Source: Sweltsa coloradensis (Eukaryota; Arthropoda; Insecta; Plecoptera; Chloroperlidae). Taken from it: DNA of 64,000 nucleotides. The stretch covers positions 496,001 through 560,000 of the forward strand of contig JAMZAV010000074.1 in the NCBI GenBank assembly GCA_024449915.1, in the 5' to 3' direction. A model generated the notes under the pieces. It saw only the letters and a list, made by a program, of their open reading frames with translations. It was not told where the DNA came from and searched no databases. This document shows, in pieces, positions 1-13,435 of the stretch (within the stretch, counting starts at the first letter, position 1; each line of letters begins with the position of its first letter). Position numbers and translations under genes: made by a program.

Positions 1-1898
1 ACGCGACCGCGCGAACGTTATTAAAAACGCTTGCTTTTTACTAAGATTCGTGTTTTTACATGTGAAATTAATCAAAATAATAATTGAAGAAGCCAAAATC
101 AAATTGCGAGTAATATTAATTGGTAAATGCAATAATTAGTAAGTAACAGTGCACAACACACGGAAACCGAAGTCTGATCAGATGGGCCAATACGCTAAAT
201 CTGATTGGACAGGATTTTCCCGGCAAATGCAAAAAAAAACTACGCCAGTTTACACTTTACAGTACAACATGCCATCGGTTCTCATTTTATGTCGTATTGA
301 ATCAGTGGGCGTTGTGTCTCGATGAATTTTATGTTGTTTGTAAATCTGATCTTATTTACAATGGAGGCTCAGGCAATAATAAGAGTTTCGGTGTCCCATC
401 TCGCATGTGCACGATCATTTGAGAATTAGTACAATCTATTCCACGGCGCTCTCTGAATGCAAATGAGGAGTCGTCGCTAGTAGGCCATCGCTCCCTGCTC
501 AAGTCTCGTATCTCACATCGCAAAGTGCATCTTGTCAAAAGCACGTTGGTGCAAGAGAACAAATCACTTGGAATAGAGACAGGTGGATAGTGAATGCGAT
601 TACAAGTAGGCCTACAATTTATTTTTCTAAGAGTATTACGAAAATGCGAGATATGGCATGGTATTCGTAACCATGCCTTTGCCATGCGATATTATTGTGA
701 ATAGATGTGGAGTACCGACTCTCGGGAGTACCCATGGTCTAAGGCAGAATATCCTTGTACCATGGGGAGTACATGTACTAGGTTGTTCCAAAGCAAGTGA
801 TCGAGCTAAGCAAGTAAGCAGATGCTTCGTCACCGGCGAGTGGATTACAGCCAATCAGCGGTCCCCGATTTAAAATTCTGATCCCTCATTGGCCAGCCGA
901 AACCTGCTGAACGCGACATATCTCAACAGGTGCTTAGTTTCAAATAATTTGTCAGTATTATTCTTATATTTGACATTAGAATAACGAGAATTAGTTTCGT
1001 AGATTGGGTAGGTAAATGTATGAATAACTACGAGACGAGACTAGACTAGACGACAGGACTGTCACTCCTCGTCCTGTTGGACATGATAAGGAGGTGGCAC
1101 AATATAAATAACTCACGTACGTCATTGCCATTTGTCAACGTCTTAGTCTAAACTCTACAACTAAGCTAGTAGAAACTAGGAGTAAGGATAGATTGATTTA
1201 ATTAATTTTTTTATTCCATATCTATAAGTTCAGTTGTGACGATTCACACTTGCATGAAAGTGGTTACCAAAAGTAATTAATGCACGTAGGCAAACGTAGC
1301 AAACCCAATGTTTATCTACACCCCTACGTGAATTTCTGTCATATCAATCCCTTCGATTGTCTTATGTAGTGTTCATTGACTTCCGGACCGCGAATGAAAG
1401 GGATTCGAACAGTAAATGTCGACAACCCAGCATCGGTTTGTGTTACAAAGCACGTTACATTGGCAACAAAAGGTGCACTTATTTATCTCCTTAGTAGGCG
1501 GAAGCCTATGCATTAGTCTTAGTATATCCAGGAATATTCCCTAATTACCCCCCTTCCCTTGCACCTGCTACTTGGTACTAACTCCTGCGGACTATTTTGC
1601 ACACTTTGCTGTACAGTAGGCCTACGTGTATGTGGTATGGCTAGGCTGGGCAAGGCAACACGAGAGGTCCTTATAGTTCGGTTCTATTTTACAACCGTCG
1701 ACTTTAGGTCAAACTACCTCCGTCAAAGTCTGCTCTTATCTCTGAGAAGGTTCAAGGTAGTGATCCGGAAGTTGACACATTGGCAAGGGAGCACGCTTGC
1801 CAGGTGTGAACGTAAACAAAGAATGAATATTTAATGAGAATAGCGTGACAGATTCAAGACTGAAATACATTGTATAGAAAAGGAAACACGACGGGCAC

Positions 1899-1933
<35 letters not shown>

Positions 1934-4900
1934 TTGTGTGCCCTTAAACCCTAATAACTAACTAACGACGAAAAAAACTAAAGAACTTACTTACTAACTA
2001 ACGACAAAAAAAATTAAAGTGAAACAGAGAATTTTTTTCATAAAATGTGTGTGGGGGGGGGGGCAATGAGAAAACGCGGAAAACGGTAGGAAAACATTAT
2101 TACGGTACGGCTCGGCTGGACAATAACAAAGGATAAATAAGAGTGCGTAAAAGACGACATAAAAATGTACAAAGAATAGGCCCCCATCCACGACGTTAGC
2201 GACTCATTGGCTCATTGGGTTGTCGGCTCTGGCTAGCCCCTTGTGAGTAGAACTGTCACGTTCTCAACTATTATCCAACTAAACCATCCCCGATAAACCG
2301 TCGTCTAAAAACTACTCGTGGGTACTCTCATAAGAGTGAGTGAGAAACACTCTTCGGCAGTCATGATCGCGCATGCGATTTGCAGATCGGATCGGCAGCA
2401 TAAATTTAACGGGATTTATATAATACGAGGGCGGCAGTGGATTTTATAGAGTTGAGATCATTTTTAGAACGGATGCGGCGACACCCTACTCAATTACCCA
2501 TCGCACAGTAGTGACTAGTGACTAGCCTGTGGTGCATGCATTATCGGGTCGACATGCTCCTTGGGTTCAAACAAATAACCATCAAGCGACGGCTCACCTC
2601 CCAGGCAGTCGGCCTGCATACATCAGCTATGGATTGTCGAAGCTTACAGCCCGAACTCGGTGAAGGAGAAACGAACACATTTCGAGTGTGGTGTGACTAC
2701 CCTAGTCACTATAATAATATGCTGTCTTGTCTATATTGGGGGGGGGGGGGGGGGGGGGGAGAGGAGAGAATCAAGAATACCACAATTAGGGTATTGATAA
2801 CGATAACTGAATACAATAATAATTAATAACAATTAATAATTACGTTATTGTAAAGTACCGGTACAGTGAAATTTGCAAAAGTAGGGAGGGCAAAAAAGGT
2901 CAAAGGTTTTCGTTATTCCACAAAAATGCGAATGAAATAAGAAAATGTCAAAATTGACTTGAGTCACAGTCAAACACCGAAATTTACAAATTATCAAACT
3001 AAAATAACGTTAAAATTACATCAGAGGATTGCGGGAAAATTATTCGAAGTTGCATTTTTTGTAAAAACTAGGTACACATAAAATATTGATAAAATCCCCC
3101 AAAATTCAAATTTGACGAAATATTGTATTTCCGAATCAAAAAAATTAAAAATTTTATAACCACTTATGCGGGGCGATATCAGTTGAAAACGGAAGGAAGT
3201 GAACGCTGCAGCTTCAGTCGGTCGAGGGGGGGGGGCTCTAGCTCCTGTGATTTCACTTGGGGACTGAGCCCCTTGCCTGATACTAATCTTTGCTGATACT
3301 TTCGAAGGCCCGAGACCGAAGGCGAAACAAGATAGTTACTTTGTAAGAAATGTTCAAAAACTATGTCTTTGTCATTTGTTGAGATATCAAACCCAATAGT
3401 CGCACACAACTTTTTGCAGCATGCATGCCATGCTATTTTCTGACCTCATTCAATGAAACAACGATAATGAATCTTATTGTAACAAAGAAGGTCATTGATT
3501 TCGTAAAACCCAGGACACTCGATTTGTATAATATGCCGTCCAAAAACTAGAAAAACACATTTTTTGTCCTACCCTATTCAGTGCCGTAAGCGTAACTCGC
3601 AGCAAGTGAATGAGAAACAGCATTGAAACGCACAACTGCGCCAATAAACCTGATAGTAAAACATGGAAATTGCAAAACCACTAAACGGTTGACGGGCAGG
3701 CAAATGTTTTGTTGGAACGTTGGCAACACTGGGTCGTCATGTGTGGAGGCGAGTTGCATGTGAGTCACGCAACATCACTGACCGTGACTGGGTCGACCGT
3801 TTTGTTATTCGACTCGCAGATATAATGTGTGAACAAATAGATGGTCGTCGCTATCGATTCAAGCAATATTTGCAACTTTCCTGGGTAGGTGACGACCACA
3901 GGGCAGCCTTTGTCTCAAATTCCCATCACATCAAATCGCTTCTTCACAGACTCTTCTCTTCAATCTTAATTTGCCAACATGTGTTCATCATCAATTGAAA
4001 ATCCAATGTACTCAACTCATCGCTCATCTCGATTAGCCCATTGCCATCACGGCTGATGGTATGTCCACGGTGCCAAGACAGGGACACGGAATTTATTGTT
4101 CATCGCAGAATCAGTGCAGGACCATTCACTTCAGTCAGGGGGGCCGGGGGGAGCGATCGGACAGCAAGAATCAGTGGCAGATACATTGGGCGGGGGGGGG
4201 GGGGGGGTTAAAGTGAGCCAGATCCGCCACTGCAAGATACGAGCATATCGCAGGCGCAGAGTACAGCTCGGCTGACTAGGCCATAGTTCATACCAAGGAT
4301 ACTATTACCGTGTGTTACCTACCTACCTAATGTTTAATTATAAAGAAGTAAGAACCAATCATTCCATGGTCAAGAATTGAAGACGCAAACAAACAAGTGC
4401 TACATTATCTTGTTGCCTGATGACTGGCGAGTTCTGCTACTCTGTCGCGACACTAAAATCCAATTAGAAGGCAAAAGTTTAGACAAAGAGCTTATCCTAA
4501 TCATTATTTTCTCATAAACAAAAGACATTCTTCTAGAAACTTTAGTCCTCCGTATTCAAGTTCCTACGTTTCCGATTTCTAGAACGATAGTATCTTACCT
4601 TGCACATATTTCTAAGTTTCATTTGGGCAGGTAATATATTAAATCTTGCTCTTCTGAAAACATAATAACATACCTAGACTATTTCCTGTCACAATTATCA
4701 AAACGACTTACAAATTAAATCTAAAGAGTCGGTTATCGCCCACTAATATCGGTTTTTGTTAGGTTCCCGGAAGGACATGGAAATTGGAATGAGCATGTGG
4801 TTTGTGAAGCCTAGGTTTCTTCTGATATGATTTACAGGTCCGTGAATCCAGATTCGTTTTTGACTAAATGGACCACGCACCACGCGGTGTAATGGAATCT

Positions 4901-6270
4901 GTACCCTTCGCGGGACATACTGTACGCGTTCGCTCGAGGTTCCTACCCTAACCGGTTTCTTCGCAACGTGCGGTGTGCAGTACTTGGTTATGACCGGCTA
5001 TGCGTACGAATAACTATTTATTTATTTTATTGTATTTTTCTCGCCAAGCGAGATGGCCATGGTAGGGCACAGTGCCCACTGTAGCCTCGGAAAACACCTT
5101 CAGTCAGGACTGCCGGACAGAATTTCCGCGTCTGTACACTTCAGTCGTCAGGAAGTACAAGCACTAGCACTGTCACCGGCCTATCATTCATTTACTCTTC
5201 TCATTTACGCTGATTAAATTTACCACACCACACACATCATTATCAACTAAGTCACTTCAAGGAGGCATGTACCCTGACGCTGATAGCGTCATATTCACCT
5301 GCAATAGGCCGAGGCCACACATTGCGAATTGCCCGCAACTCGCAGAAGATGGGCAACACAATCATGAGAGCGACTACACAGACGCAGGTGACTCGCAGGG
5401 GGCGCAGCATGTCGAGCTCGTTGCGGACGGCCCGAGAGCGACTATACAGTGTGGTTGCGGGTCTGCGATTTTGCTCTTGCTCCGTGATTTTCGATGTTGT
5501 TCTGGCTTCCCCAGACTCCCGCGCGACGAAATCGCCATGTGTATTCGCAGACTATTCTGCGGAGAGCACGTTGCGAGCCGTCCGCGTGCGGACAACGTCC
5601 AACGAATCAATACAAAAACGGCAAAAATGGATTTATACTGAAGTGAATAAGTTCAGGAATGAAATAGGTCAACAAAACGAAAGATTCAACTTCGTATTTC
5701 TTGTTAATGACGACCAATCAAGTGTGGACGGGGGTGGATAAATAATCATAGGGAATCTTGTGCATTTTTAACATCTTTGCCAAGAACCCTTCTCAAGACG
5801 TCCACGGCGAAGTTGCGAAAGCACAAAATCAAAATATAAGTTATGTGCGTGCCCAGACTTGTGCAACGTGCGTACTGCGTAAGTGCGAAACCGGTTGACA
5901 AAGTAACGGTTGGTCAACCCTGGTTTATAAGGGCTTATGCCTGACCATTGTGCCTATTAATCAAAGTGATGGTCGGCTCTCTGTATCACGCACCGTGCGA
6001 CCTTGCCGTATAGACAAGACAAGACAGCTTCCCACTTCCTCTTGTGACGACGAGGAGGCTCACAATGTTGTGGATACAATTTTACGGACGATACTAGGAA
6101 CGAATTACGAAAACAAGCAATCATTTTAATGTTATTGTCTTAAAGAACGTGGTTAGGGCGGTATCGTTAACGCGGTCATTTTCCGATCATTTGGCGCCGA
6201 TCTGACCAAAACGGATATCATGAACCATCGTTGCTCAATTAAACGATCGATTGATTTGATTGGATATTAT
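1..6270. other. no recognisable gene; intergenic DNA with microsatellites
   Basis: Contains an (AAT)n run at 1899-1932, a 22-base G run at 2738-2759 and a 16-base G run at 4192-4207. A GC-richer stretch at 5265-5640 has overlapping frames of 124 and 139 codons without recognisable domains or matching codon bias. No promoter, splice or RNA-gene signal was convincing. Confidence 0.6.
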
Positions 6271-6318
6271 CTCATATTTATGCAACTTGGCTAATCGTGA
6301 CGAAGGGAGGGACGTAAG

Positions 6319-6412
6319 GAGTGACGCGGGGGTTCAAGGGGTGGACAGGCCTGTGCTGGTCAGAACCAGCCACAAGCGTATGGGGAGGGCAGGGGTTCCC
6401 CCACGATAATAC
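6319..6412 (+). repeat. GGTCAGAACCAGCCAC dispersed repeat, partial copy
   Basis: GGACAGGCCTGTGCTGGTC then AGAACCAGCCACAAGCGTAT. It forms an inverted pair with 6665-6958. Just right of it, 6418-6500 holds two direct copies of a GATCGATATATGCTAGTATA block, with the 18-bp palindrome CTAGTATATATATACTAG at 6471-6488. Confidence 0.6.
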
Positions 6413-6664
6413 CCCTAAACGATCGATATATGCTAGTATATCTAGTATCTTGCCATCTCGATCGATATATGCTAGTATATATATACTAGTATCTTGCCTT
6501 TGTATCTTGTGCTTGTTGGAGTAGTGTGCGATAATATAGTTATTTGAATTGAATTGCCTTGTTACACTGGAAGTCAGGAATTGATCTTGACACAATCCCG
6601 GGAGGAGAGCCGAACTACAACCATGTACTAAACTTAGCTCGGTATCCACCGCAAAAGGCACCAA

Positions 6665-6958
6665 TTTTTTTCAAAGTTCAACTCGTAACCTTCTCGTGGT
6701 TTGGCCCGTGAGTAGGAGAGTTTCACTCCCTGAAACAGTGAAACTAATGGCGAGGTCTGGGTCGTCGTCGGGGAACTTTCCCCTTCCCTTTGAATACCTC
6801 CCCGACGGCGACGACAATGACAACACGGACTGATGATGACGAAGACGACCACGACGTGGGGGAACCCCTGCCCTCCCCATACGCTTGTGGCTGGTTCTGA
6901 CCAGCACAGGCCTGTCCACCCCTTGTCCCCCCGCGACTCCCCATACGTTCCACCCCTT
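6665..6958 (-). repeat. GGTCAGAACCAGCCAC dispersed repeat, inverted copy
   Basis: The complement matches 8697-9005: the CAGAACCAGCCACAAGCG block, a GTCGTGGTCGTCTTCGTC-like low-complexity middle, GACGACGACCCAGA, and CCAAACCACGAGAAGGTTA. The three overlapping frames here (76-118 codons) all translate the repeat. Confidence 0.7.
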
Positions 6959-7063
6959 GGAAAGAAGTATACATGGTGGTAACTCAACACTTATAGAAAT
7001 GGTTTTATCTTGGAAGCGCGAATAATCTTAGCTGTTAAAGCGCCCTAAAACTACTACTAGTAA

Positions 7064-7073
7064 TAATAACAAC

Positions 7074-7135
<62 letters not shown>
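7064..7135. repeat. (AAT)n microsatellite
   Basis: More than 20 AAT units immediately left of the Helitron-like element, which appears to have inserted in it; AAT units resume at 7809. Tyr/Ile/Asn homopolymer frames here are artefacts. Confidence 0.95.
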
Positions 7136-7136
<1 letters not shown>

Positions 7137-7209
7137 TGGATGAGCGTAGCGAGCGAAGCGAAGATTCCATTTCACTACACTGGAGAAAAAAATCCGGAAT
7201 GTTTTTTTT

Positions 7210-7256
<47 letters not shown>

Positions 7257-7808
7257 GTATTTTTGTGTGTTTGTTAACACGATTCCGGCTAAACCGATAC
7301 ACCGATTGCAATGAAATTTTATGGAGACCTTCGAAATCTCTGAACTTAGAACTGCCACGTTTTTGAGCGCAATCGGGAAATTTTTTCACATAAAAAATGC
7401 AATTTTACGATTTTTTTCGATTTTTAAAAAAATTCTTTGACTTATAACACCTACATGCTTTATCCGATTGTAATGATTTTTTCACAGAACCTTAATTTTA
7501 TGAATTAAGATATTCGTGTGAAATTTGAGCGTAATCGAATAATTATTTCTTATGCAAATTGCAATTTTACGATTTTTTCTTTTTAAAAAATTACGATTAA
7601 TTAAAACAATTAAGTTAATTTTTTATTTTATTTAATTTCATTATAAAAATTAGGTTATTTTTTTTATATAATTTAATTTAATTAAAAAAAATCTTCGACT
7701 TAGTAATGATTTTTTCACAGAACAACAGAAAATCCGCGTAACACATGGCATCTCAATGCACCATATACGCTCATCCAACAACGCGGCGGAACTTAAGCGT
7801 TTTCCTAG
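7136..7808 (+). mobile_element. Helitron/Helentron-like non-autonomous element, copy 1
   Basis: Starts TTGGATGAGCGTAGCGAGCG and ends AAGCGTTTTCCTAG followed by T. Near the 3' end, TACGCTCATCCAA (about 7768-7780) is the exact complement of the first 13 bases. It is followed by a possible hairpin, AACGC...GCGTT, six bases before CTAG. A (TTTC)n run at 7211-7256 is specific to this copy. The interior has degenerate repeats with CGATTGTAATGATTTTTTCA. It sits in an (AAT)n tract, apparently between A and T. Confidence 0.65.
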
Positions 7809-7839
<31 letters not shown>

Positions 7840-7942
7840 AATAATATAATAATAATAATAATATATAGGCCTATATATAATAATAAAGGTTCTGGGTTCG
7901 AACCCCAGTCGGGGCAAACTTTTTCGACAACTGCTATGAATC

Positions 7943-8002
<60 letters not shown>

Positions 8003-8005
8003 ATA
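7809..8005. repeat. (AAT)n microsatellites with a tRNA-like T-arm scrap
   Basis: Two AAT tracts (7809-7863 and 7945-7996) flank GGTTCTGGGTTCGAACCCC (7888-7906), a T-arm/B-box-like piece, probably the end of a lost SINE. No tRNA can be folded. Confidence 0.6.
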
Positions 8006-8696
8006 ATAACCAATTTTAAAAAAAAATGAACTGCTGAGAACAGGCCAATTCAAAATTCATATCAACAAATCACCGCTACATAAAAAATCAAGTACTGTAC
8101 GTGTAAAGGAGAAGAAAAATACCCCCAGTCCCCATGTATTCAGAGTGCCCAATTTATGTAGGGGACTTCCCAATCAAACCAGTAGACGACAACGCCATCG
8201 ACGACCCAATAATGTCATGTAAAAATTAATCCCAACTCCCAAGCAAGGCATGCCTTCGCAGTCGACGTTGCGAAATCATACCCCTATGATCGGAACAGAA
8301 CAGCGCACGTGTTCCACATAAAGTAACGTAGGGTAGGACTGAATCCCGAACTCTGCTGTGCAGAGTTTTCTTTGTTAAAATTGAAAAGACATTCAAGTTA
8401 TACAGCCTGGTGAAGTGCGGTGTGCGGGGAACGGCGAGGGGAGAGAATTCGCCAAACATTGCGAAAATAAGAAAAGAATGTGCAGGCAGCGCAGTCCGTA
8501 GAAGCCTCGGTTCGCAGGATCGTTCTACCATGAACGCTTCTCCAACATGAAATAACCGTAACCAGCATGGCACGGGGATGCCGTAGGAGTAAGATGCATC
8601 ATACGGCTACGGGCCACTAACATGCGCGTGTGGGTCTGTGACAAAGTATGAAATGGGGGGGGAGGGGCCCATTCATAATAATTGTCCAACGACAAA

Positions 8697-9005
8697 CTGT
8701 GAGGCTAATCGAGACGAAGGGAGGGACGTAAGGGATGACGCAGGGGGACAAGGGGTGGACAGGCCTGTGCTGGTCAGAACCAGCCACAAGCGAATGGGGA
8801 GGGCACAGGGTTCCCCCACGTCGTGGTCGTCTCGGTCTGTGTCATCATTCGTCCGTGTTATCATTGTCGTCGCCGTCGGGGAGGTAGTCAAAGGCAAGGG
8901 GAAAGTCCCCGACGACGACCCAGAGCTCGCCATTAGTTTCAGGGAGAAAAACTCCCCTAATTACGGGCCAAACCACGAGAAGGTTGCGAGTTGGAATTTG
9001 ATATT
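8697..9005 (+). repeat. GGTCAGAACCAGCCAC dispersed repeat, longest copy outside the satellite
   Basis: Contains TGGTCAGAACCAGCCACAAG, CGTCGTGGTCGTCTC and CCAAACCACGAGAAGGTT. A 151-codon frame runs through it, but the composition is that of the repeat and the opposite strand is open too, so it is not called coding. Confidence 0.65.
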
Positions 9006-12000
9006 TTACACAACCTCCGTGAGTACACTACACATACGGCGTCGAACTTACAAAGCAAAACAGAAAAGCCCTGCTTTTGATCGAAACAAATAACCTAAAG
9101 ACGTGCCAAAGAATCGTCGAGATAATTAGTACCTACTTGTAACTACACAAATGGCTGCAGCAAAATTCACGGAGAACCTCACGGGGTGGTTTGGTGTTGG
9201 TTCATCATTCATGCCTTCATGGTTGCTATTTGTACCATGGTTCGTGACCACGTCCCTTGGTTACCAGTAAGTTGGGTTAGAGCCATGATCGAACAATATT
9301 GTTAGATCATGGGTTAGAGCGGGTATAGGGAGAAGAAAATCGGAGTTGAATTACCATCATTGCGAGGAAAAAGACAAAAAAAATCTCGGTGGTTGGTGGT
9401 GAGAGGCGAACCAGCAATCTCTTGTGAAAAGAAAACAATATGTTAGAACCAGAGTACCTTACCCTCGCGCATGGAAACTAATCGCGATGATGAAGAAACT
9501 GTATTTTAGGCCTATACAGGAAAGGCGACGAGAGTAATGGCGGGTTACGGGTATTTTTGCAGGCATCTGGAACCGTACACACGTGCTCGTGCACCAAACG
9601 GCATTTGAACGGATACCCGCTGACAACCCTACGGACGGGGGTGGCTCCTCTCCCAAGGACTACCACGCATACGAAAATGCCCGCGCGCACATCTCGTCCT
9701 GCACCAACCACTGTTCAGTTTTGAGGAAGGTCATGACAAACTAGGATTTCGGCATTTGTACCGAATATCGCCCCCCCCCCCAACCCCCTCAAGGTGCCGT
9801 TTTATTTCTGCACCAACGAAACAAGTCCCAAAATCATATCAGGCGGTAAGAGCGTAAGACGTTGAACAACAGCTAAATTCAACTATACAGTACAAAAAAT
9901 AGAATAGTTAGTTACCCAGCTTGTCAGATCAGCTGAAAACACTAATGGATATTTCGTTAGGTGAGACGCGAGCGCGAGCCACAGTACAGCAGATGTTTGT
10001 CGAGCGCACCTGGACTAGTGGCCGAAAGACATACGCTGCTCACAGCCAAGAAGTAGGACCCGACCCTACCTACCACCACCTGCCCTCGCTCCACACAATC
10101 ACAACCCGAATGCAAAGACGGTTTGCCAATTCGACAATACCTTCCTGACATGATGAATGGCTGACACACGGTATTGTTGGGTTAATGCAGAGCTCAGCTG
10201 TGACTCAAAAACAAACCATAGCTCACATTTTCTAAGCCCACCCAATAACAAGGAAAGAATTATTGTTGGGTTTATACCTTATACCTGGCCAATGCCTGCT
10301 AAAATGGGTTTGCTACCTTCATACCCTGAAATATTTGGTTACCAAACCACCCCGACGCCATAGGACAAGCAACAATAATTTAATTCAATTTATTTATTCG
10401 TTACCACTTAAGAGAGTAGTTTTATTGGACTAGACTTGTCCAAAAATTTCAAAGAGCAAGCTGGACATATCTCTTGGCCTAACTTGTTTGAAAGCAACAC
10501 GTGGTGGCCGGGGGGTGCTATCGTCGTTCGTGCTGCCCCCCCCCCCAACCCCCTAAAAAAAACCACACCGCAAACATAACATTGTAAAATAACTATATAA
10601 CTTCAAAGCCAACTGAGTGACAATTATTTGTCAATGGCCCGGGTTAAATACGTATGGCAAATGTGTGAAATAAGGTATTTTTACAAACTCGAAACTTTTT
10701 AGAGTCCTTTCAAGATAAGCTACACACAAATTGAATTGAATTTCCGATGATACCAGTGGCGTACGCAGAAATATATTTCGGGGGGAAGGAACGTGGAACA
10801 ACGAGGGGGGGGGCAGGCAATTTCAAAAAAGTGGATTTTATGTGTTTTAGAAGATGTCAAGGGGCTTTACTGAACGAAAAAAGAGAATTTAATAGATGAT
10901 TTTAATTTTTTGCGTAAACCTAGATGATTTGCAGAATATTTCGCCCCCCCCCCCCCCCCCCCCCCCCCCCGACGATGGATACACAAACGCCACTGGCTGA
11001 ATGATAGGCCTATGGAGTAAGAAGGACCTACTGGTCTTACTCGTAAACCTAGAAACCTAGGTGTAAGCCTGGATAATTTTTCTCTCCATATAATACAAAT
11101 TTTTATTTTCACAAGTAGGCCTAAGCAGTTACCTACCACAAGAGTTCTACTTCTACCAAAGATTAGTCATGTGTAATCTTTGCAAGCCAGGGGGCTAACG
11201 TCTTGCAATACAAAGACTCAGGGCCTGCCTAGCCCGAAATTAAAGACAAGACCTTTTTGTATTGTGACTGTGGACCATCCGTGGAGACCATTGAAGAAAA
11301 TGATGCTCGCAGGAGAAAAAGCTGAACCATTTCAAGAAAACCACTGGCTGTTTTGAATAGCTGCAAGTTTAGTAGGCCTGTATCAGCTGTCTACGATTGT
11401 TTTCGTTTCATTCGTATTACTCCTTTTGCACCTTGGATTAACCAAAGTGTGTAACATGAAACGAAACCGTTGAACGGCTTCGAGCACGAAACAATGAAAC
11501 CCGAGAAAACCGCTGTGAATATTTTAATAAAAAAAACTCAATTTGTCGTTTGCAAAATTAAAAATAAACTGTGCCCGGTTTCGCAAACCCGGTGGGACCC
11601 CGGACGGATTCGTAGTCCCCCCCCCTCTTTCCCTCGAGTAGTTAGCATCAACTACCTTCGAACACAATCTAAACAATTGCCCGAACCTTTGAGGTGTTTG
11701 TTTTTTACAGCAATTTTGCCAGCGATGTACAGCATTGCACTAAATACCCTACCAAATACGAAAAGATAAAAACATAAAAAACATTGCAAGTGCAATAATT
11801 TCAAAATAACAAATACAGACGCGCTTCATCAATAAAGCAATGATTATAGGCTATATCGCATCCAGGGCTATTAGGTCGCTCGCTACGTCCATGCAAAGGC
11901 AAACGCAAAATGATTTAGGTTGAACTACAAACAAACCACCTGTCACTTAATTACCTGGGATGCATAATAAAGAGCGGTGTCCGTGTACAAGTAAGAATGT

Positions 12001-12598
12001 ATGATTGAGTAGATTACTTCTTATTAACAAACACGAGGAAAGCAACTAGGCTAGGTCGCATTGTGCCGATTCGGGCTTCGACTAGGGCTATGAGATTTAG
12101 GGGGGGGGGGGGGGGGCAACGCGTAGAATGAATGCCAAACATAAAGTTGTAACATAAGATAGATAACTAGGTATATAAACTTGGGACACGCTTCATAATA
12201 AAACAATAATATTTGAGGCTACAAACACAAACCATCCGGCCCATCCCATTATAATTATGTACACAAAATAGATCAACGGTCAACTTGTTGGATGTAAGTC
12301 CATGATAAGACTTGCAAAGAAACGAACCTAGACCTAGAATTCCTAGAAAACGTGTGTCTCCTGTCTAACAACCAGGACGTAGCCTAGGCGCTTAGGCCTA
12401 CAACCCTAGAAAGAGCTAGAAGCGACTTCTCGGTTGCGTTTCAAATAAATCAGAATAATTCAAGCAAAAATCAATAGGAAAATAATTTCTCAACACAAGA
12501 GACAGCATTATCTAGAAACAGTTGACAGAGAAATCTCAACTGTTGCATGCTTATCTAGTATCTACTGCAAGAAGTTGCAACGGTAGAGGAACTCACTC
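9006..12598. other. no recognisable gene; intergenic DNA with poly-C/G tracts
   Basis: Contains a 27-base C run at 10944-10970 and a 17-base G run at 12100-12116. A CAGTGGCG end at 10756 and a CGCCACTG at 10989 may mark an old hAT MITE, but no target duplication was found. Short frames have no recognisable domain. Confidence 0.5.
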
Positions 12599-12600
12599 AC

Positions 12601-12815
12601 CGCGCGGAGCACGTGTGGATGCAGCAACAAGTGGTTGGCATCTTCCTTCCCCGCTCACTGGAGAAACAACGCACCTCCTCGGAAGCTCGCTCACAACTGA
12701 CTGACGCGACTCGACCGACTACTGACTGACGCAGTGACGCTTCTTCGAGGCAGGCGGTGTGCCATGTGCGTAGCGTGGCGCACGGGCCAAGATGGTATCC
12801 GATTGGTCGCCTTGC
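12601..12815 (-). promoter_or_regulatory. candidate promoter and first exon of an unidentified minus-strand gene
   Basis: CpG-rich island in AT-rich DNA. On the minus strand a CCAAT box (12806-12802) is followed by a GCCACGCTACGCAC stretch, an ATG in good context (12641-12639, reading MPTTCCC) and a strong donor, GCGCG|GTGAGTGAG, at 12601/12600. Downstream exons, which would lie left of 12600, were not recognised. This is inference from signals only. Confidence 0.22.
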
Positions 12816-13067
12816 AAGTTGCAACCCCCCACCCCATCCAGTCAAACGTCCAAGAAAGTTTTACTGTTGCAATATTATGTAGAAATTTTGCAGTGATCAA
12901 AATCAACATAACTTATTTCTAATATTCTAACTTTTCACGCATGGTCGGCGTCGGCACGACCACGCGGTAACGGTAAGGGCTGGTTCTGAACCTCTGGTTA
13001 CCGGTTGCCCCCGAGCCAAAGCCCGAGCATACCCTGCCCTCTCAAGCTCAAGGAGGCACCCAGCAAC

Positions 13068-13427
13068 CAGTGGCGTAACTATGAGGGGGCGAGTGGAGAC
13101 ACAATGTTGTGGCAAGATTTTGTGAACTGACAACACAACTGATACATTTCATTTCACAATTTCATAAATTATCTACGAAACCCCGCTAAAACCTAGTAAA
13201 GTGCCACCATTTGCAATGTTAAAAAAAAAAAATGGGGTTATACGCCCCAGATACGCACTAGCTGGGGGAATACCCCCCCCCCCCCCTTCCAAATCAAAAT
13301 CTTATTCCGAGATGTAATATACATATATATATATATACTTTTCCCGAAAAAATGGTTTGACTATGAGCAATGTTCCACCCCCAAAAACAAAAAACAAGGG
13401 CTAGTTACGCCACTGCCACTGCCAGTG
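13068..13427. mobile_element. hAT MITE, 360 bp, CAGTGGCGTAACTA ends
   Basis: CCAGCAAC is duplicated at 13060-13067 and 13428-13435. The left end is CAGTGGCGTAACTA. The complement of the right end is CACTGGCAGTGGCAGTGG followed by CGTAACTAGCC, so the right terminus carries an extra tandem CAGTGG. A 14-base C run lies at 13273-13286. Confidence 0.8.
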
Positions 13428-13435
13428 CCAGCAAC

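Noticed and set aside
5267..5741. Overlapping frames of 124 and 139 codons in a GC-richer stretch
   Set aside because: Open in several frames and both strands, no recognisable domain, no splice or promoter context; consistent with composition alone.
6634..6990. Overlapping minus-strand frames of 76-118 codons
   Set aside because: Same dispersed repeat as at 8697 and 36236, open on both strands; no coding signature.
7035..8013. Frames rich in poly-Tyr, poly-Ile, poly-Asn and Lys-Glu repeats
   Set aside because: Direct translations of AAT and TTTC microsatellites.
10756..10997. Candidate hAT MITE bounded by CAGTGGCG and CGCCACTG
   Set aside because: No target duplication and little end similarity beyond the first eight bases.
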